From contig OY282352.1 of the NCBI GenBank assembly GCA_958295495.1, positions 4,410,049-4,474,048 on the forward strand: 64,000 bases of DNA, written 5' to 3'. The DNA comes from an uncultured Latescibacterota bacterium. Its GTDB lineage: Bacteria; Latescibacterota; UBA2968; UBA8231. Under the pieces are notes generated by a model. That model had not been told where the DNA came from and ran no database searches. It saw only the letters and a list, made by a program, of their open reading frames with translations. Position 1 is the first letter of the stretch. Each line of letters begins with the position of its first letter. This document shows, one piece after another, positions 42,657-51,431 of this stretch. A program made the translations under genes and the position numbers.

Positions 42657-42859
42657 AGGACAATTTCCGGTTCGTAGCAAACGGCACGCTGATACCCAGC
42701 GATGCCAGCACCAGCCAGTTGAACACTGACGGGGAAGGCGCGGGAGATACCTGCGACTCGGATGACGACAACGACGGGATGACGGATGTTTACGAGACCG
42801 CCAACCTGCTGAACCCGCTCGACAGCGGCGATTCCGGACCTGATCTGGAGGCTATCTAG
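42657..42859 (+). pseudogene. Frameshifted C-terminal tail of the arylsulfotransferase gene
   Basis: From about 42656 the -1 frame reads KDNFRFVANG, then GDTCDSDDDNDGMTDVYE, ending at TAG 42857-42859. This is typical thrombospondin type-3 repeat sequence and follows naturally from the DSDADGILD that ends the upstream frame. Loss of one base near 42654-42658 would create the TAA and explain the break. Sequencing error is the alternative. Confidence 0.7.
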
Positions 42860-43014
42860 GCATCTCGAACCGCTTCAAGAAGAACCCGTCGTTCGCATTC
42901 AGCGACTTACTCGGATTTCGCCGTGCCTTGGAGTTGCAAAATGAACAGGAAAAACATTGTAAAGCATTGTACGGCCATCATCGGCCATCTCGGCATTCAC
43001 CGAGCGAGTGTTTG

Positions 43015-43956
43015 ATGACTCCGTTAGATAAGAACGCCCTGAGTGATTCATATCTCGTAAAGGGGCTCACTGGCATGGCCAAGGCCAAGGGCTGGTTTGG
43101 TGCCCATTGGGGAGCCTGCGTTCTCGCGGGCTACTATCTGTGTAAGGAAAACAACCTCAACGAAGAAACGGTCATCGGTATAAAAAAACAATTGGATAAC
43201 ATTCTAATTCTTCGGGAGTCACAATTCACTCCGCTCCCAAAGGAGCCGGCCAACAAGACGTTGATTGAAGAGGTGCCCAAAGCCCTTTTCCCGGCCATCC
43301 AGGGTGGGTTGCGTGAGCATGGTCATGCTGTGATATTCGCATCTCTATCGACGAAAGCTTTACGTGACGTGCCTCATATGGCCCAACCAACTCTGATCAA
43401 CAGGTTAACAGGACTTAGCCACGCGATTGCCAAGAAAACCCCCGAGAAATCAGAGGGCCAAGTACCCTACACCGGTACTCAGGCCATGATTGAGGCGACC
43501 CTTGACATTATCGCGAGATTCAAGGATGTCCTGGGCCGTCCTTCGATTAAGAGACCGAATTTCACCCACATGGTGACCCATACCGACGCTTTGATGAATC
43601 TGGAAATGATGGGCTATAGAGACCTTGCTAAAGCCGGACATGCTGGTCACAGGGCTCATATCAATATTCCCCCCCCCGAGGTCGATTCCAAACGTCATCC
43701 CAAAGTGCATCTTGTGACGCTGGAGGACGTCATGAACAAAAGTTATTGGGAGAACGAGGAGAATGTAGCTCGTTGGAATACCCCAATGGACTCAGCGTCA
43801 AACCTTAACGGCGATTGGGTCGCAGCCGGCCATCTCTTTAAGGTGCTGTACAGCTACCATCGCTTGATCAAGAGAATCAAAGACAAAGAAAAGATTCGCC
43901 TTTGCAGTATGATTCTTCTGGAAAGATACATTAATCCGGATGTACAAGGGGGATAA
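43015..43956 (+). CDS. Hypothetical protein of unrecognised family
   Basis: A 313-residue protein from ATG 43015; an earlier ATG at 42928 would add a Cys/His-rich stretch that looks non-coding. It is mostly helical, with KAKGWFGAHWGACVLAGYYLC near the N-terminus and several conserved-looking His (HMVTHTDALMNLEMMG, KAGHAGHRAHINIP, HPKVHLV), perhaps metal-binding. No signal peptide. Base composition is lower in GC than flanking chromosome, and the gene lies between two IS copies with an arylsulfotransferase and a glycosyltransferase fragment. I cannot assign a function. Confidence 0.65.
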   Translation: MTPLDKNALSDSYLVKGLTGMAKAKGWFGAHWGACVLAGYYLCKENNLNEETVIGIKKQLDNILILRESQFTPLPKEPANKTLIEEVPKALFPAIQGGLREHGHAVIFASLSTKALRDVPHMAQPTLINRLTGLSHAIAKKTPEKSEGQVPYTGTQAMIEATLDIIARFKDVLGRPSIKRPNFTHMVTHTDALMNLEMMGYRDLAKAGHAGHRAHINIPPPEVDSKRHPKVHLVTLEDVMNKSYWENEENVARWNTPMDSASNLNGDWVAAGHLFKVLYSYHRLIKRIKDKEKIRLCSMILLERYINPDVQGG

Positions 43957-43984
43957 AAAAAATAATAGCCTCTTTGAAAAACCC

Positions 43985-44110
43985 TTAGCACCTATTTCCG
44001 CACGGTCGTCGGCAGCGGCAATGTTGAAGCTTGTGCAGTCACCAACGCTTCGTCGGGAACTTGGTAAAGCTAATCGTCAACGCGTCCTCCGCTATTTCGA
44101 CTGCGAACAA
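43985..44110 (+). pseudogene. C-terminal fragment of a glycosyltransferase
   Basis: The frame reads AAAMLKLVQSPTLRRELG, then RQRVLRYFDCEQ, the usual end of GT4-type glycosyltransferases. The N-terminal part is missing and the 3' side runs into the IS4 copy near 44107. It is gene debris; the overlapping minus-strand frame here is the antisense run-on of the transposase. Confidence 0.5.
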
Positions 44111-45110
44111 AATGATCGGTGTGAGTGGGTCTAATCCTCGTCGAAACAGGCTTATGGCTGGTCGTCCATGTTTTTTTATCGGGATGGGTTTGGTGTGATG
44201 TAACTGCTGTCCGACCAGTAGTGCCCATAGCAGCGTCCACGCCAGCAGTCCCATCAGCAGGTGCAAGCGTTGGGGGTGGGTCAAATGAGTATCTTCGAGG
44301 TTAAACCCCCTCGACTTCAAACAAGCAAAGGTCGTCTCAATAGCCCAACGCTGGCCATAGAGTGCCAGCACCTGTTGGAGATCGGTTCGATTGGTAATCA
44401 GCAGGATGCGTTCGCCACGGACGGGGCGATGACACACCAAATTCAGGGTCAAGCCGTCATAGAGGGTCGTCTGGGGATAATATCGGGTGGTGCCTCTCGG
44501 CCTCCGTTCATTCAAAATGAGTCCCATCGCGCCGCCGGCCATCGTCGAGGGTAAGCGAGGTATTACCACGTAGGCGGATGACAAAATCGACTGGTTGCTC
44601 CAGCAGAAAAGCAAACCAGTCCCGACCGATAAACTCGCGGTCCGCGACCAAGCAGCACACGCCCGGATCGAGGTAGGACAATACCTCGGTCAGCAGGTGT
44701 TTGCGTGCGTCGGTGTTGGAGTTGCCCGGCTTTTGCAAGGACTGATAGGCCAACGGAATAGACACCCCTTGATAGACCAAGCCGACACACAACACATTCA
44801 GATCGGTGCGACCCAACTTCCAATGGGTGCGATCCATGACCAACACTGGGGGTTGGTTGGGGCGGACTACCTTGGAGACGATCCACGGGGTAAACACCGA
44901 CGGGGAGACCCCACTGCTGAAAAAACGCTGAAGACGTCGATAGTGACTATCGATTTGGGCGCGACCCGATAGGCTACACGCGAGCTTCTTCATATTGACC
45001 GAACGCACTTGAATCAGCGCACACACCAAATGACTGATTAGGTCGATACGATGGCGCGTGAGGGATACCGACCCTTGCGTGAGGGCTTTCTTTAGCGTAT
45101 GAATAAGCAT
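44107..45110 (-). pseudogene. IS4-family transposase, frameshifted
   Basis: ATG 45110 follows AGGAG. The first frame (to 44508) has VMDRTHWKLGRTDLNVL and VADREFIGRDWFAFLL, with the first two catalytic Asp in MDRTHW and ADREF. The second frame resumes near 44560 (LLITNRTDLQQVLALYGQRW, then IETTFACLKSRGFNLEDTH) with the conserved Y-x2-R-W-x-IE region carrying the catalytic Glu. The two are joined by a +1 shift in the GATGGCCGGCGGCGCGATGG region. Not an obvious programmed slippery site, so treated as broken. Confidence 0.75.
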
Positions 45111-45206
45111 GGTACAGCTCCTGTATTTAGGATTTAGATGCAATCTTCGACGGTTACAAATAAACCTAAATCGGGGCTGTACCACAACTTAGCTTACTGT
45201 CGTGTA
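44107..45206 (-). mobile_element. IS4-family insertion sequence, defective
   Basis: Contains a frameshifted DDE transposase. The upstream end (45198-45206, TGTCGTGTA on the plus strand) matches the end of the IS remnant at 40838. The other boundary is inferred at ~44107, where transposase similarity gives way to a glycosyltransferase fragment; I found no matching terminal repeat there, so that end is probably truncated. An imperfect stem with GGTACAGCTCC/GGGGCTGTACC covers the region before the transposase start. Confidence 0.65.
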
Positions 45207-45283
45207 CTTAGAAGAATTATAAAGGGTCTTTTAGGGGATCAGGTCAAGCGGCGTAGTTTTCGTCGAGATTTATAGGAGAAAAA

Positions 45284-46024
45284 ATGAAAAGATGTAATTA
45301 TTGGTTTTTAGCGATCGGCACATTGCTGATTTTAACACTCACGGCCTGTGATTTGCATGTTGGCTCGCAGGTATTATCGTCCTCAATAGTTGACAGAACT
45401 ATCCATGTAATCGGGAGCGGTTCAGTTACTGGTGAACCAGATATTGCAACGCTCGATGTAGGTGTGTCTGTTGAGAAAGAGACAGTCGCAGAAGCACGTG
45501 AAGAAGCTGCGAGTGCGATGACAGCGTTAATAAATTCTCTGAAAGCGAGCAACGTCGTTGAAAAAGACATTAAAACTGAGAATTTCAGTATCTATCCCCA
45601 GTACGACTATACAGACAACGGACGCATACTTCGTGGTTACAGAGTAAACAACACCGTTCGGGCGAAGGTCCGAGAATTGGCAACCCTTAGTGATGTCATA
45701 GATGGTGCCGCCGCAGCGGGCGGGGATGGCATTGTTATTAACTCTATTCAATTTATGATTGATGATACTACACCATTACAAACCGAAGCACGTAATTTGG
45801 CGGTAAAGGATGCTGAAGCGAAAGCGCAAACCTTAGCGAAAGCAAGTGGTGTAACGCTAGGAGAACCTATTACTATCACTGAAGATACCTCTTTCGGAGG
45901 TCCGCCAATCCAGTATGCGGCTGCAGAAGCCGCCTTTGGTGACGCCGCGCGTACTTCCACTCCCATTGTCTCAGGTGAACTCACTGTCACCGTGAATGTC
46001 ACTGTGGTGTATGAGATTGAGTGA
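45284..46024 (+). CDS. SIMPL/DUF541-domain lipoprotein (YggE-like)
   Basis: A 246-residue protein. A lipoprotein signal ends in LTLTAC, so it is probably anchored in a membrane facing the periplasm. The remainder is a SIMPL (DUF541) domain: VIGSGSVTGEPDIATLDVGV at its start, the NFSIYPQYDY and GYRVNNTVRAKV strands, and ARNLAVKDAEAKAQTLA near the C-terminus. YggE relatives are linked to oxidative-stress tolerance, mechanism unclear. ATG 45284 follows AGGAG. AT-richer than the chromosome average and just outside the IS4 copy. The 207 nt after it hold nothing I can support. Confidence 0.85.
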   Translation: MKRCNYWFLAIGTLLILTLTACDLHVGSQVLSSSIVDRTIHVIGSGSVTGEPDIATLDVGVSVEKETVAEAREEAASAMTALINSLKASNVVEKDIKTENFSIYPQYDYTDNGRILRGYRVNNTVRAKVRELATLSDVIDGAAAAGGDGIVINSIQFMIDDTTPLQTEARNLAVKDAEAKAQTLAKASGVTLGEPITITEDTSFGGPPIQYAAAEAAFGDAARTSTPIVSGELTVTVNVTVVYEIE

Positions 46025-46231
46025 GGAAAGGCCCTTTTTTAGTTAGGGCTGCAACTCTCGTTGATGCTCGCGAATATGGCTTCGTGGCGTCGGCAGAGAA
46101 CTCCTTGTGGGCATACGGGGCGATGGCCGGCTGGTTATGGCCTCCAACATCCAATAACACCCTTCCCTATACATTACATTTCCTCTCTACTCGACCACCG
46201 CGTTCCCGCTCTCGTACCGGCAAGACCGCGA

Positions 46232-47245
46232 TTAGGCAAAGAGGCGCGCGATCTCGTCCACCGGGAAAGTGGGCAATGGCGTCAGATGGCTATCGCGGCG
46301 TAGCTGAAGTCCGAAGGAAGGGGGACGGACCGTGCCGATGCGGGCTGCGGCTATGTTGGCGTCGTGCAGGGCCGCGAGTATGGCGTCAGCGGAATCGGCC
46401 GCGCAGCCGATCAGTAGCGCACCCGAAGAAATCACGCCGAGGGGATCGAGTTCAAAGGCCGCGCAGAGACGCGCTGTGGCTGGATCGATGGGCAGGGCGT
46501 GGTAGTTGATTTCTGCGCCCACCGCAGACGCAGTGGCCAATTCCCACAAGCCCGTGGCGACCCCGCCTTCGGTCGGATCGTGCAGGGCCGTGACTGGTCC
46601 GGCTTGGGCGGCGACTTGGGCATCGCGCACGACGCTGATGCCGGGCGTGTGGAGGAAGTCGGCGCAGGCGTCCAAAAAGGCGGGCGTACAGCCGCGATCG
46701 CGCAGTTGCACGCGTTTTTCGCGGGCGATGATGGCGGTGGCTTCAATGCCCAAGCCCTTGGTCAGGAGCAGGGCGTGACCAGGCCGCAAGCCCGAGGAAC
46801 GCACCAAGCGGTCGCGCGTGGTTTCCCCGAGCATCTGGCCGATGACTAGGGGGCGGTCGAGCCCATAGATCACCTCTGTGTGGCCGCCGCAGACAGCGAC
46901 CCCCAAGTCCTCGGCGGCTTGGTGGATGGAGCGGAAAATGGATGACACAAGCTCGGGCGTGGCATGTCCGGCGGGGAGGAGGATGGTGCTGAGAAAGAAG
47001 CGGGGCGTCGCTCCCATGGCGGCAATGTCGTTGGCATTGACGTGGACTGCGTACCAGCCAATCTCGTCGCTGGCAAAGGTGATAGGGTCGGTCTTGGCCA
47101 CTAGCAAGCGATCGCCGCAGTCGATGACCGCCGCGTCCTCGCCCACGGTCGGCGGCACGAGCAGGCGTTCGTGGCGGTGGGTATAGGCATTGAGCAGACG
47201 GCCTAGTTCAGTGGGAGGCAGCTTGCCGGCTGGATAGGTCTTCAC
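46232..47245 (-). CDS. HypE / AIR-synthase-related ATP-binding protein
   Basis: A 337-residue PurM/HypE-fold protein. VPPTVGEDAAVIDCGD and TDPITFASDEIGWYAVHVNANDIAAMG are the N-terminal ATP-binding region, AVCGGHTEVI the dimer-core His motif, and LHDPTEGGVATGLWELA the C-terminal signature. HypE itself ends in a PRIC Cys tail, which is absent, so hydrogenase maturation is unlikely; it belongs to the broad 'AIR synthase-related' group of unknown substrate. ATG overlaps the cobA-hemD stop by 4 nt, making it the third gene of the heme-pathway operon. Confidence 0.82.
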   Translation of the reverse strand: MKTYPAGKLPPTELGRLLNAYTHRHERLLVPPTVGEDAAVIDCGDRLLVAKTDPITFASDEIGWYAVHVNANDIAAMGATPRFFLSTILLPAGHATPELVSSIFRSIHQAAEDLGVAVCGGHTEVIYGLDRPLVIGQMLGETTRDRLVRSSGLRPGHALLLTKGLGIEATAIIAREKRVQLRDRGCTPAFLDACADFLHTPGISVVRDAQVAAQAGPVTALHDPTEGGVATGLWELATASAVGAEINYHALPIDPATARLCAAFELDPLGVISSGALLIGCAADSADAILAALHDANIAAARIGTVRPPSFGLQLRRDSHLTPLPTFPVDEIARLFA

Positions 47246-48771
47246 GGGGCGTAGAAGGCGATGATGGCTTGGACCAGCGAGGGGATACTGCTTTCGCTGG
47301 GCTGCACGTGAACGGCAAACCCGAGCTGGCGCACGGCCGCGGCCGTGGTCGGGCCAATGCCGGCGATGTGGGTGCGGGCCAATGCGGCCTCCGCGCGTTT
47401 TGGCCCTAGGACCTGATGAAAATTGTGGACGCTGGAGGGGCTGGCAAAGACGATGAGGTCGAGTTTGTTCTCGGCCAGCACGGCGGGGAGAGCGACTTGG
47501 TCCGGCAGGCGATTTACGTACGTCGTTAGGTGGTGAACTTGGGCACCGCGGGCCGCGAGCGTATCGGCGAGTTCGGTGCGCCCAATGGAAGAGGCTGGCA
47601 AGAGGATCTCTTGGTCGGTCACCTCGAATGCGGCAAAGGCACTGGCTAACGCAGCCTGCGATTGGCTCGGGGGCACGAGATCGGCGACTAAGCCCTGTTG
47701 GCGCAGCGCCGCGGCCGTAGCCAAGCCGACGGCCGCTATGCGCGTGTGGGCAAAGGCCCGGGCGTCGAGGCCGCGCTGGTAGAGCCGGTTGCAGAAAAAG
47801 GACACGCTGTTGGGGCTGGTGAAGACGACCCAGGCAGCACGTCCGAGCCGGTCTTGGGCCGCATCCACAGCCGTCCAGTCGTCGGGTGGGCCGATGTGCA
47901 GGAGGGGCAGCGTCGATACGGCCGCCCCTTCGGCTTCGAGGCGTTGCTGGAGGGGGCCGGCCTGTTCGCGGCTGCGGGTGACGAGCAAACGGCGACCAAA
48001 GAGCGGCTTGTTCTCAAACCAGTTGAGCTCTTGGCGCAGCGCGACGACTGAGCCGATTGCGATGAGGGCCGGCGAGCGGATTTGCTGGGCAACGGCTCGG
48101 GACGGTAGGTGTTGGAGATCGGCGACGACCGTGCGCTGGTCGGGCCAAGTACCCCATTCGATGGCTGCGGCTGGCGTCGAGGCCGGCCGGCCTCCAGCGA
48201 CGAGATGCTGGCATATATTGGCGAGCTTGCGGATGGCCATGAAGATGACGAGGGTGCCGTCAAAGGCCGCTAGCTGATCCCAGTTGATGGCTGCGTCGGG
48301 CTTGGCCGGATCCTCATTGCCGGTGACTAACAGCGCGGCCGAGGCCGTGCCGCGATGGGTCAGGGGGATACCTGCGTAGGCCAAGACGCCAGAGGCCGCG
48401 GAGACGCCGGAGACAACTTCAAAGGGGATCCCGGCCCGGCGTAGGTGCAGGGCCTCTTCGCCGCCGCGGCCGAAGATGAAGGGATCGCCGCCTTTGAGGC
48501 GGACGACGATATGGCCTTGGCGGGCGCGAGCGACGAGGAGCGCATGGATTGCGTCTTGGGAGGGGTTTTTGCGCCCCCCGCGTTTGCCGACCGCGATTTG
48601 CTCACACGTGTTGGGCACTAGGTTGAGCAAGCGGCTGTCGAGGAGGTCATCGTAGAGGACGACCGCGGCCTCGCGCAGGTAGCGCAGGCCCTTGAGGGTC
48701 AGCAGGCCGGGGTCGCCGGGGCCAGCCCCGACGATGTACACAGTGCCCGGGGTGGCGTATTCAGCGGACAT
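47242..48771 (-). CDS. cobA-hemD: Fused uroporphyrinogen-III C-methyltransferase / uroporphyrinogen-III synthase
   Basis: A 509-residue two-domain enzyme. Residues ~10-250 are SUMT/CobA: VYIVGAGPGDPGLLTLKG, VRLKGGDPFIFGRGGEE and YAGIPLTHRG. The C-terminal ~250 residues are HemD-like: RRLLVTRSREQAGPL, VVFTSPNSVSFF and AGIGPTTAAAVRQLG. It closes hydroxymethylbilane to uroporphyrinogen III and methylates it at C2 and C7, branching to siroheme or cobalamin. ATG 48771 overlaps the hemC stop by one base (TGATG); the longer frame upstream is antisense shadow of hemC. Confidence 0.93.
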   Translation of the reverse strand: MSAEYATPGTVYIVGAGPGDPGLLTLKGLRYLREAAVVLYDDLLDSRLLNLVPNTCEQIAVGKRGGRKNPSQDAIHALLVARARQGHIVVRLKGGDPFIFGRGGEEALHLRRAGIPFEVVSGVSAASGVLAYAGIPLTHRGTASAALLVTGNEDPAKPDAAINWDQLAAFDGTLVIFMAIRKLANICQHLVAGGRPASTPAAAIEWGTWPDQRTVVADLQHLPSRAVAQQIRSPALIAIGSVVALRQELNWFENKPLFGRRLLVTRSREQAGPLQQRLEAEGAAVSTLPLLHIGPPDDWTAVDAAQDRLGRAAWVVFTSPNSVSFFCNRLYQRGLDARAFAHTRIAAVGLATAAALRQQGLVADLVPPSQSQAALASAFAAFEVTDQEILLPASSIGRTELADTLAARGAQVHHLTTYVNRLPDQVALPAVLAENKLDLIVFASPSSVHNFHQVLGPKRAEAALARTHIAGIGPTTAAAVRQLGFAVHVQPSESSIPSLVQAIIAFYAP

Positions 48772-49676
48772 CAGGGCTCCTGCAAGAGGGCGTCGGCACC
48801 TTGAGCGCGCAGGGCGTCGGCAAGGGATGCGCCTAGGGACTCGGCGCAGGTGCCGGGCGCGCGCAATTCGGCGCGCAGCAACTGGGTGCCTTCGGGATGG
48901 CCCACCAAGCCGTCGAGCGCGAGGAGGTCGCCCTCGATGCGGCCCCAAGTGCCGACGGGCGCGTGGCACCCGGCGCGTAGAGCGTGCAGTAGGTGACGCT
49001 CGGCTTGTACCGCAGCTAGAGTTGGGGCGTGGTTGAGAGCTGCGACGGCCGGGCGTGCAGGATGATCGGCGCACATTTGCAGCCCTAAAGCGCCTTGGCC
49101 GGGCGCGGGCAGGACCTGATGCAGGGGCAGGTAGCAGCTGACGCGCTCCTGCCAGCCGAGGCGGTTGAGTCCGGCAACGGCCAAGACGACCGCATCGCAC
49201 TCGCCGCGCATGGCCTTGTCGATGCGGGTGTCTAGATTGCCGCGGATATCTAGAATGTTCAGATCGGGACGCAGGGCCTTGAGTTGGGCGCGGCGCCGCA
49301 GGCTGCCCGTGCCCACCCTCGCGCCGTCCGGCAAGTCGGCCAGCGAAAAGATGCCGGGGCCGATGAGGGCGTCGCGCACATCTTCCCGCTCGGGTGTGGC
49401 GACGAGGGCGAGGTCGGGGTCCATCTGGGTCGGCAGGTCTTTCAAGCTGTGGACCGCTAGGTCGATGTGCTCGGCTAGTAGAGCGGATTCGAGGGCTTTG
49501 GTAAAAACGCCCGTGCCTCCCAAGCTGCGCAGCGAATCCGTCGTCGCGTCGCCGGTGGTGCGGATGATTGAAATCTCAATGTCTAGCCTGTGGTGCAGCG
49601 CGAGTAAGCGGTTGCGGACCTCGTGGGCTTGGACGAGGGCGAGTTGGCTGCCGCGGCTGCCGATGACGAGTTTCAC
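48771..49676 (-). CDS. hemC: Hydroxymethylbilane synthase (porphobilinogen deaminase)
   Basis: A 301-residue HemC that condenses four porphobilinogen units into hydroxymethylbilane. IGSRGSQLALVQA at the N-terminus, HSLKDLPTQ near 76-84 with the catalytic Asp, GTGSLRRRAQL and IRGNLDTR for substrate binding, and C237 in RAGCHAPVG holding the dipyrromethane cofactor. Length is normal. First gene of the hemC, cobA-hemD, HypE-like operon. A hairpin between it and the upstream glnA gene separates the two units. Confidence 0.95.
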   Translation of the reverse strand: MKLVIGSRGSQLALVQAHEVRNRLLALHHRLDIEISIIRTTGDATTDSLRSLGGTGVFTKALESALLAEHIDLAVHSLKDLPTQMDPDLALVATPEREDVRDALIGPGIFSLADLPDGARVGTGSLRRRAQLKALRPDLNILDIRGNLDTRIDKAMRGECDAVVLAVAGLNRLGWQERVSCYLPLHQVLPAPGQGALGLQMCADHPARPAVAALNHAPTLAAVQAERHLLHALRAGCHAPVGTWGRIEGDLLALDGLVGHPEGTQLLRAELRAPGTCAESLGASLADALRAQGADALLQEP

Positions 49677-49703
49677 GAGGTGTGGCCGTAGGGTGTATAT
49701 AGA

Positions 49704-49740
49704 GCAAGGGAAGATTCCCCCAGTGGAAATCTTCCCTTGC
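49704..49740 (-). terminator. Stem-loop between glnA and hemC
   Basis: A perfect 13-bp stem (GCAAGGGAAGATT / AATCTTCCCTTGC) with an 11-nt loop, just after the glnA stop on the minus strand. The tail on that strand is only TCTATATA, so termination may be weak or factor-assisted. Confidence 0.65.
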
Positions 49741-49766
49741 CGCGCGTGCCCGTAGTTGATAGTTGT

Positions 49767-51242
49767 TTACACGTCGTAGTAGAGTGCGAACTCATAGGGA
49801 TGGGGACGCAAGCGGATGGCATCGACCTCTTCGGTGCGCTTGTAGTCGATCCAAGCGTCGATCAGGTCGTCGGAGAAGACATCGCCTTGCAGCAGAAAGT
49901 CCCGATCCTGCTCCAAGTGATCCAACGACGCCTCCAACGATGCAGCCGTCTGCGGCACCCCGGCGCGCTCTTCCGCCGACAGGTCATACAGATTCTTGTC
50001 CAGCGGTGCCCCCGGGTCCATCTGCTGCTCAATCCCGTCCAACCCCGCCATCAGCATCGCCGACAGCGCCAAGTAGATGTTGCACGACGGGTCTGGACAG
50101 CGAAACTCCACCCGCTTGCTCTTGGGACTAGGCGAATACATCGGAATGCGCACCGACGCACTGCGGTTGCGCTGCGAATACGCCAAGTTGACCGGTGCTT
50201 CGTAGCCCGGCACCAGCCGCTTGTAGGAGTTGGTCGTCGGATTGGTAAACGCCAACAGCGCGGGTGCGTGGTGCAACAGCCCGCCGATGTAGTGCAGCGC
50301 CATCGAGCTCAAGCCGGCGTAGCCGCTGCCGGCAAACAGGGGTTGGTCGCCCTGCCACAGGCTCTGGTGGGTGTGCATGCCCGTGCCGTTGTCCTCAAAC
50401 AGGGGCTTGGGCATGAAGGTGGCCGTCTTGCCGTGCTGACGCGCCACATTCTTGACGATGTATTTATACAGCATCATCCGGTCGGCGCAGATCAACAGCG
50501 GACAAAAGCGGATGTCGATTTCGCCCTGGCCGGCGGTGCCCACCTCGTGGTGGTGAATCTCCACGTCGATGCCGCAGTCGATCATCGTCTGCACCATCTG
50601 GGTGCGGAGGTCGTGCTGGGAGTCGGTGGGCGGCACGGGGAAGTAGCCGCCCTTGTAGTCGGGCTTGTAGCCGAGGTTGGGTCCTTCGTCGGCGCCGCTG
50701 TTCCAGCGGCCTTCGGCCGAGTCAATCGCATAAAAGGCTTGATGGGCTTGCTGGTCGAACTGGATGTCGTCGAAGACGAAAAACTCCGCTTCGGGGCCAA
50801 AAAAGGCCGTGTCGGCCAGTTGGGTGCGCAGCAGGTAGGCTTCGGCGCGCCGGGCGACGCCGCGGGGGTCGCGGGCATAGGGCTGGCGGGTGATGGGGTC
50901 TTCAATTGAGCAGATCAGCGACAGAGTGGGCACCCCCGTGAAGGGGTCCATCATCGCGGTGGTCGGATCGGGCCGCACGAGCATGTCGGATTCGTTGATT
51001 TCCTGCCATCCGCGAATGGAGGAGCCATCAAAGCCGAGGCCGTCGTCGAACAGGTCGGGTTCGAGGGCGGCGGCGGGCATGGTGAAGTGCTGCCAGGTGC
51101 CGGGCAGATCGACGAACTTGAAATCGACCATCTGCGCGTTCTGCTCGCGTGCTAAGGCCAGCGCAGCCTCGACCGCGCTGAGCCCAGAGGACTTGGCTTT
51201 GGCTTTCGGTTTAGCTTTGGCTTTCGGTTTGGCTTTGGCCAT
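49767..51242 (-). CDS. glnA: Glutamine synthetase type I
   Basis: A 491-residue GSI that makes glutamine from glutamate, ammonia and ATP. FDGSSIRGWQ, FFGPEAEFFVFDD, GTAGQGEID, NGTGMHTHQS, and NRSASVRIP near the active site are all present. KNLYDLSAEE contains the Tyr adenylylated in the GSI-beta group, so adenylylation control is likely. The N-terminus carries an extra Lys/Ala stretch of about 18 residues (AKAKPKAKAK...) encoded by short DNA repeats, which is atypical. Divergent from hrcA. Confidence 0.95.
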   Translation of the reverse strand: MAKAKPKAKAKPKAKAKSSGLSAVEAALALAREQNAQMVDFKFVDLPGTWQHFTMPAAALEPDLFDDGLGFDGSSIRGWQEINESDMLVRPDPTTAMMDPFTGVPTLSLICSIEDPITRQPYARDPRGVARRAEAYLLRTQLADTAFFGPEAEFFVFDDIQFDQQAHQAFYAIDSAEGRWNSGADEGPNLGYKPDYKGGYFPVPPTDSQHDLRTQMVQTMIDCGIDVEIHHHEVGTAGQGEIDIRFCPLLICADRMMLYKYIVKNVARQHGKTATFMPKPLFEDNGTGMHTHQSLWQGDQPLFAGSGYAGLSSMALHYIGGLLHHAPALLAFTNPTTNSYKRLVPGYEAPVNLAYSQRNRSASVRIPMYSPSPKSKRVEFRCPDPSCNIYLALSAMLMAGLDGIEQQMDPGAPLDKNLYDLSAEERAGVPQTAASLEASLDHLEQDRDFLLQGDVFSDDLIDAWIDYKRTEEVDAIRLRPHPYEFALYYDV

Positions 51243-51324
51243 GAGAATTCCTTTCTCGCGTCGAATAATGCTTTAAGGTGGTTAGAAAAAACAAAGATTC
51301 AATAGTACGATTCTGTAAATCGGC

Positions 51325-51377
51325 TGTCAAGCAAGCTGGTAAGCGAGCCTTGACAAGCAATCGGCGGCTTTTATTAT
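51325..51377 (+). promoter_or_regulatory. Promoter of the hrcA-grpE-dnaJ operon with overlapping inverted repeat
   Basis: TTGACA (51350-51355), a 16-nt spacer and TATTAT (51372-51377) form a near-ideal housekeeping promoter 55 nt before hrcA. An inverted repeat TGTCAAG (51325-51331) / CTTGACA (51349-51355) covers the -35 box and could be an operator. It does not match classical CIRCE (TTAGCACTC-N9-GAGTGCTAA), so HrcA binding here is speculative. Confidence 0.6.
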
Positions 51378-51431
51378 TTCAAAACCTCAGTATTTATCTG
51401 GCGTTTATGCCGCTGGAGATGCTTTTCGGCC

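Noticed and set aside
44500..44620. Programmed frameshifting in the IS4 transposase
   Set aside because: The change is +1 with no slippery heptamer, and the element's 3' end is also missing, so decay is simpler.
48772..49200. N-terminal extension of the cobA-hemD frame
   Set aside because: Arg/Pro-rich sequence in another frame of hemC; the true start is ATG 48771 overlapping the hemC stop.
49737..50909. 390-codon plus-strand open frame
   Set aside because: Antisense to glnA, with low-complexity Val/Arg/His-rich translation and no motif.
51325..51355. Classical CIRCE element upstream of hrcA
   Set aside because: Arms are TGTCAAG/CTTGACA with a 17-nt spacer, not TTAGCACTC-N9-GAGTGCTAA.
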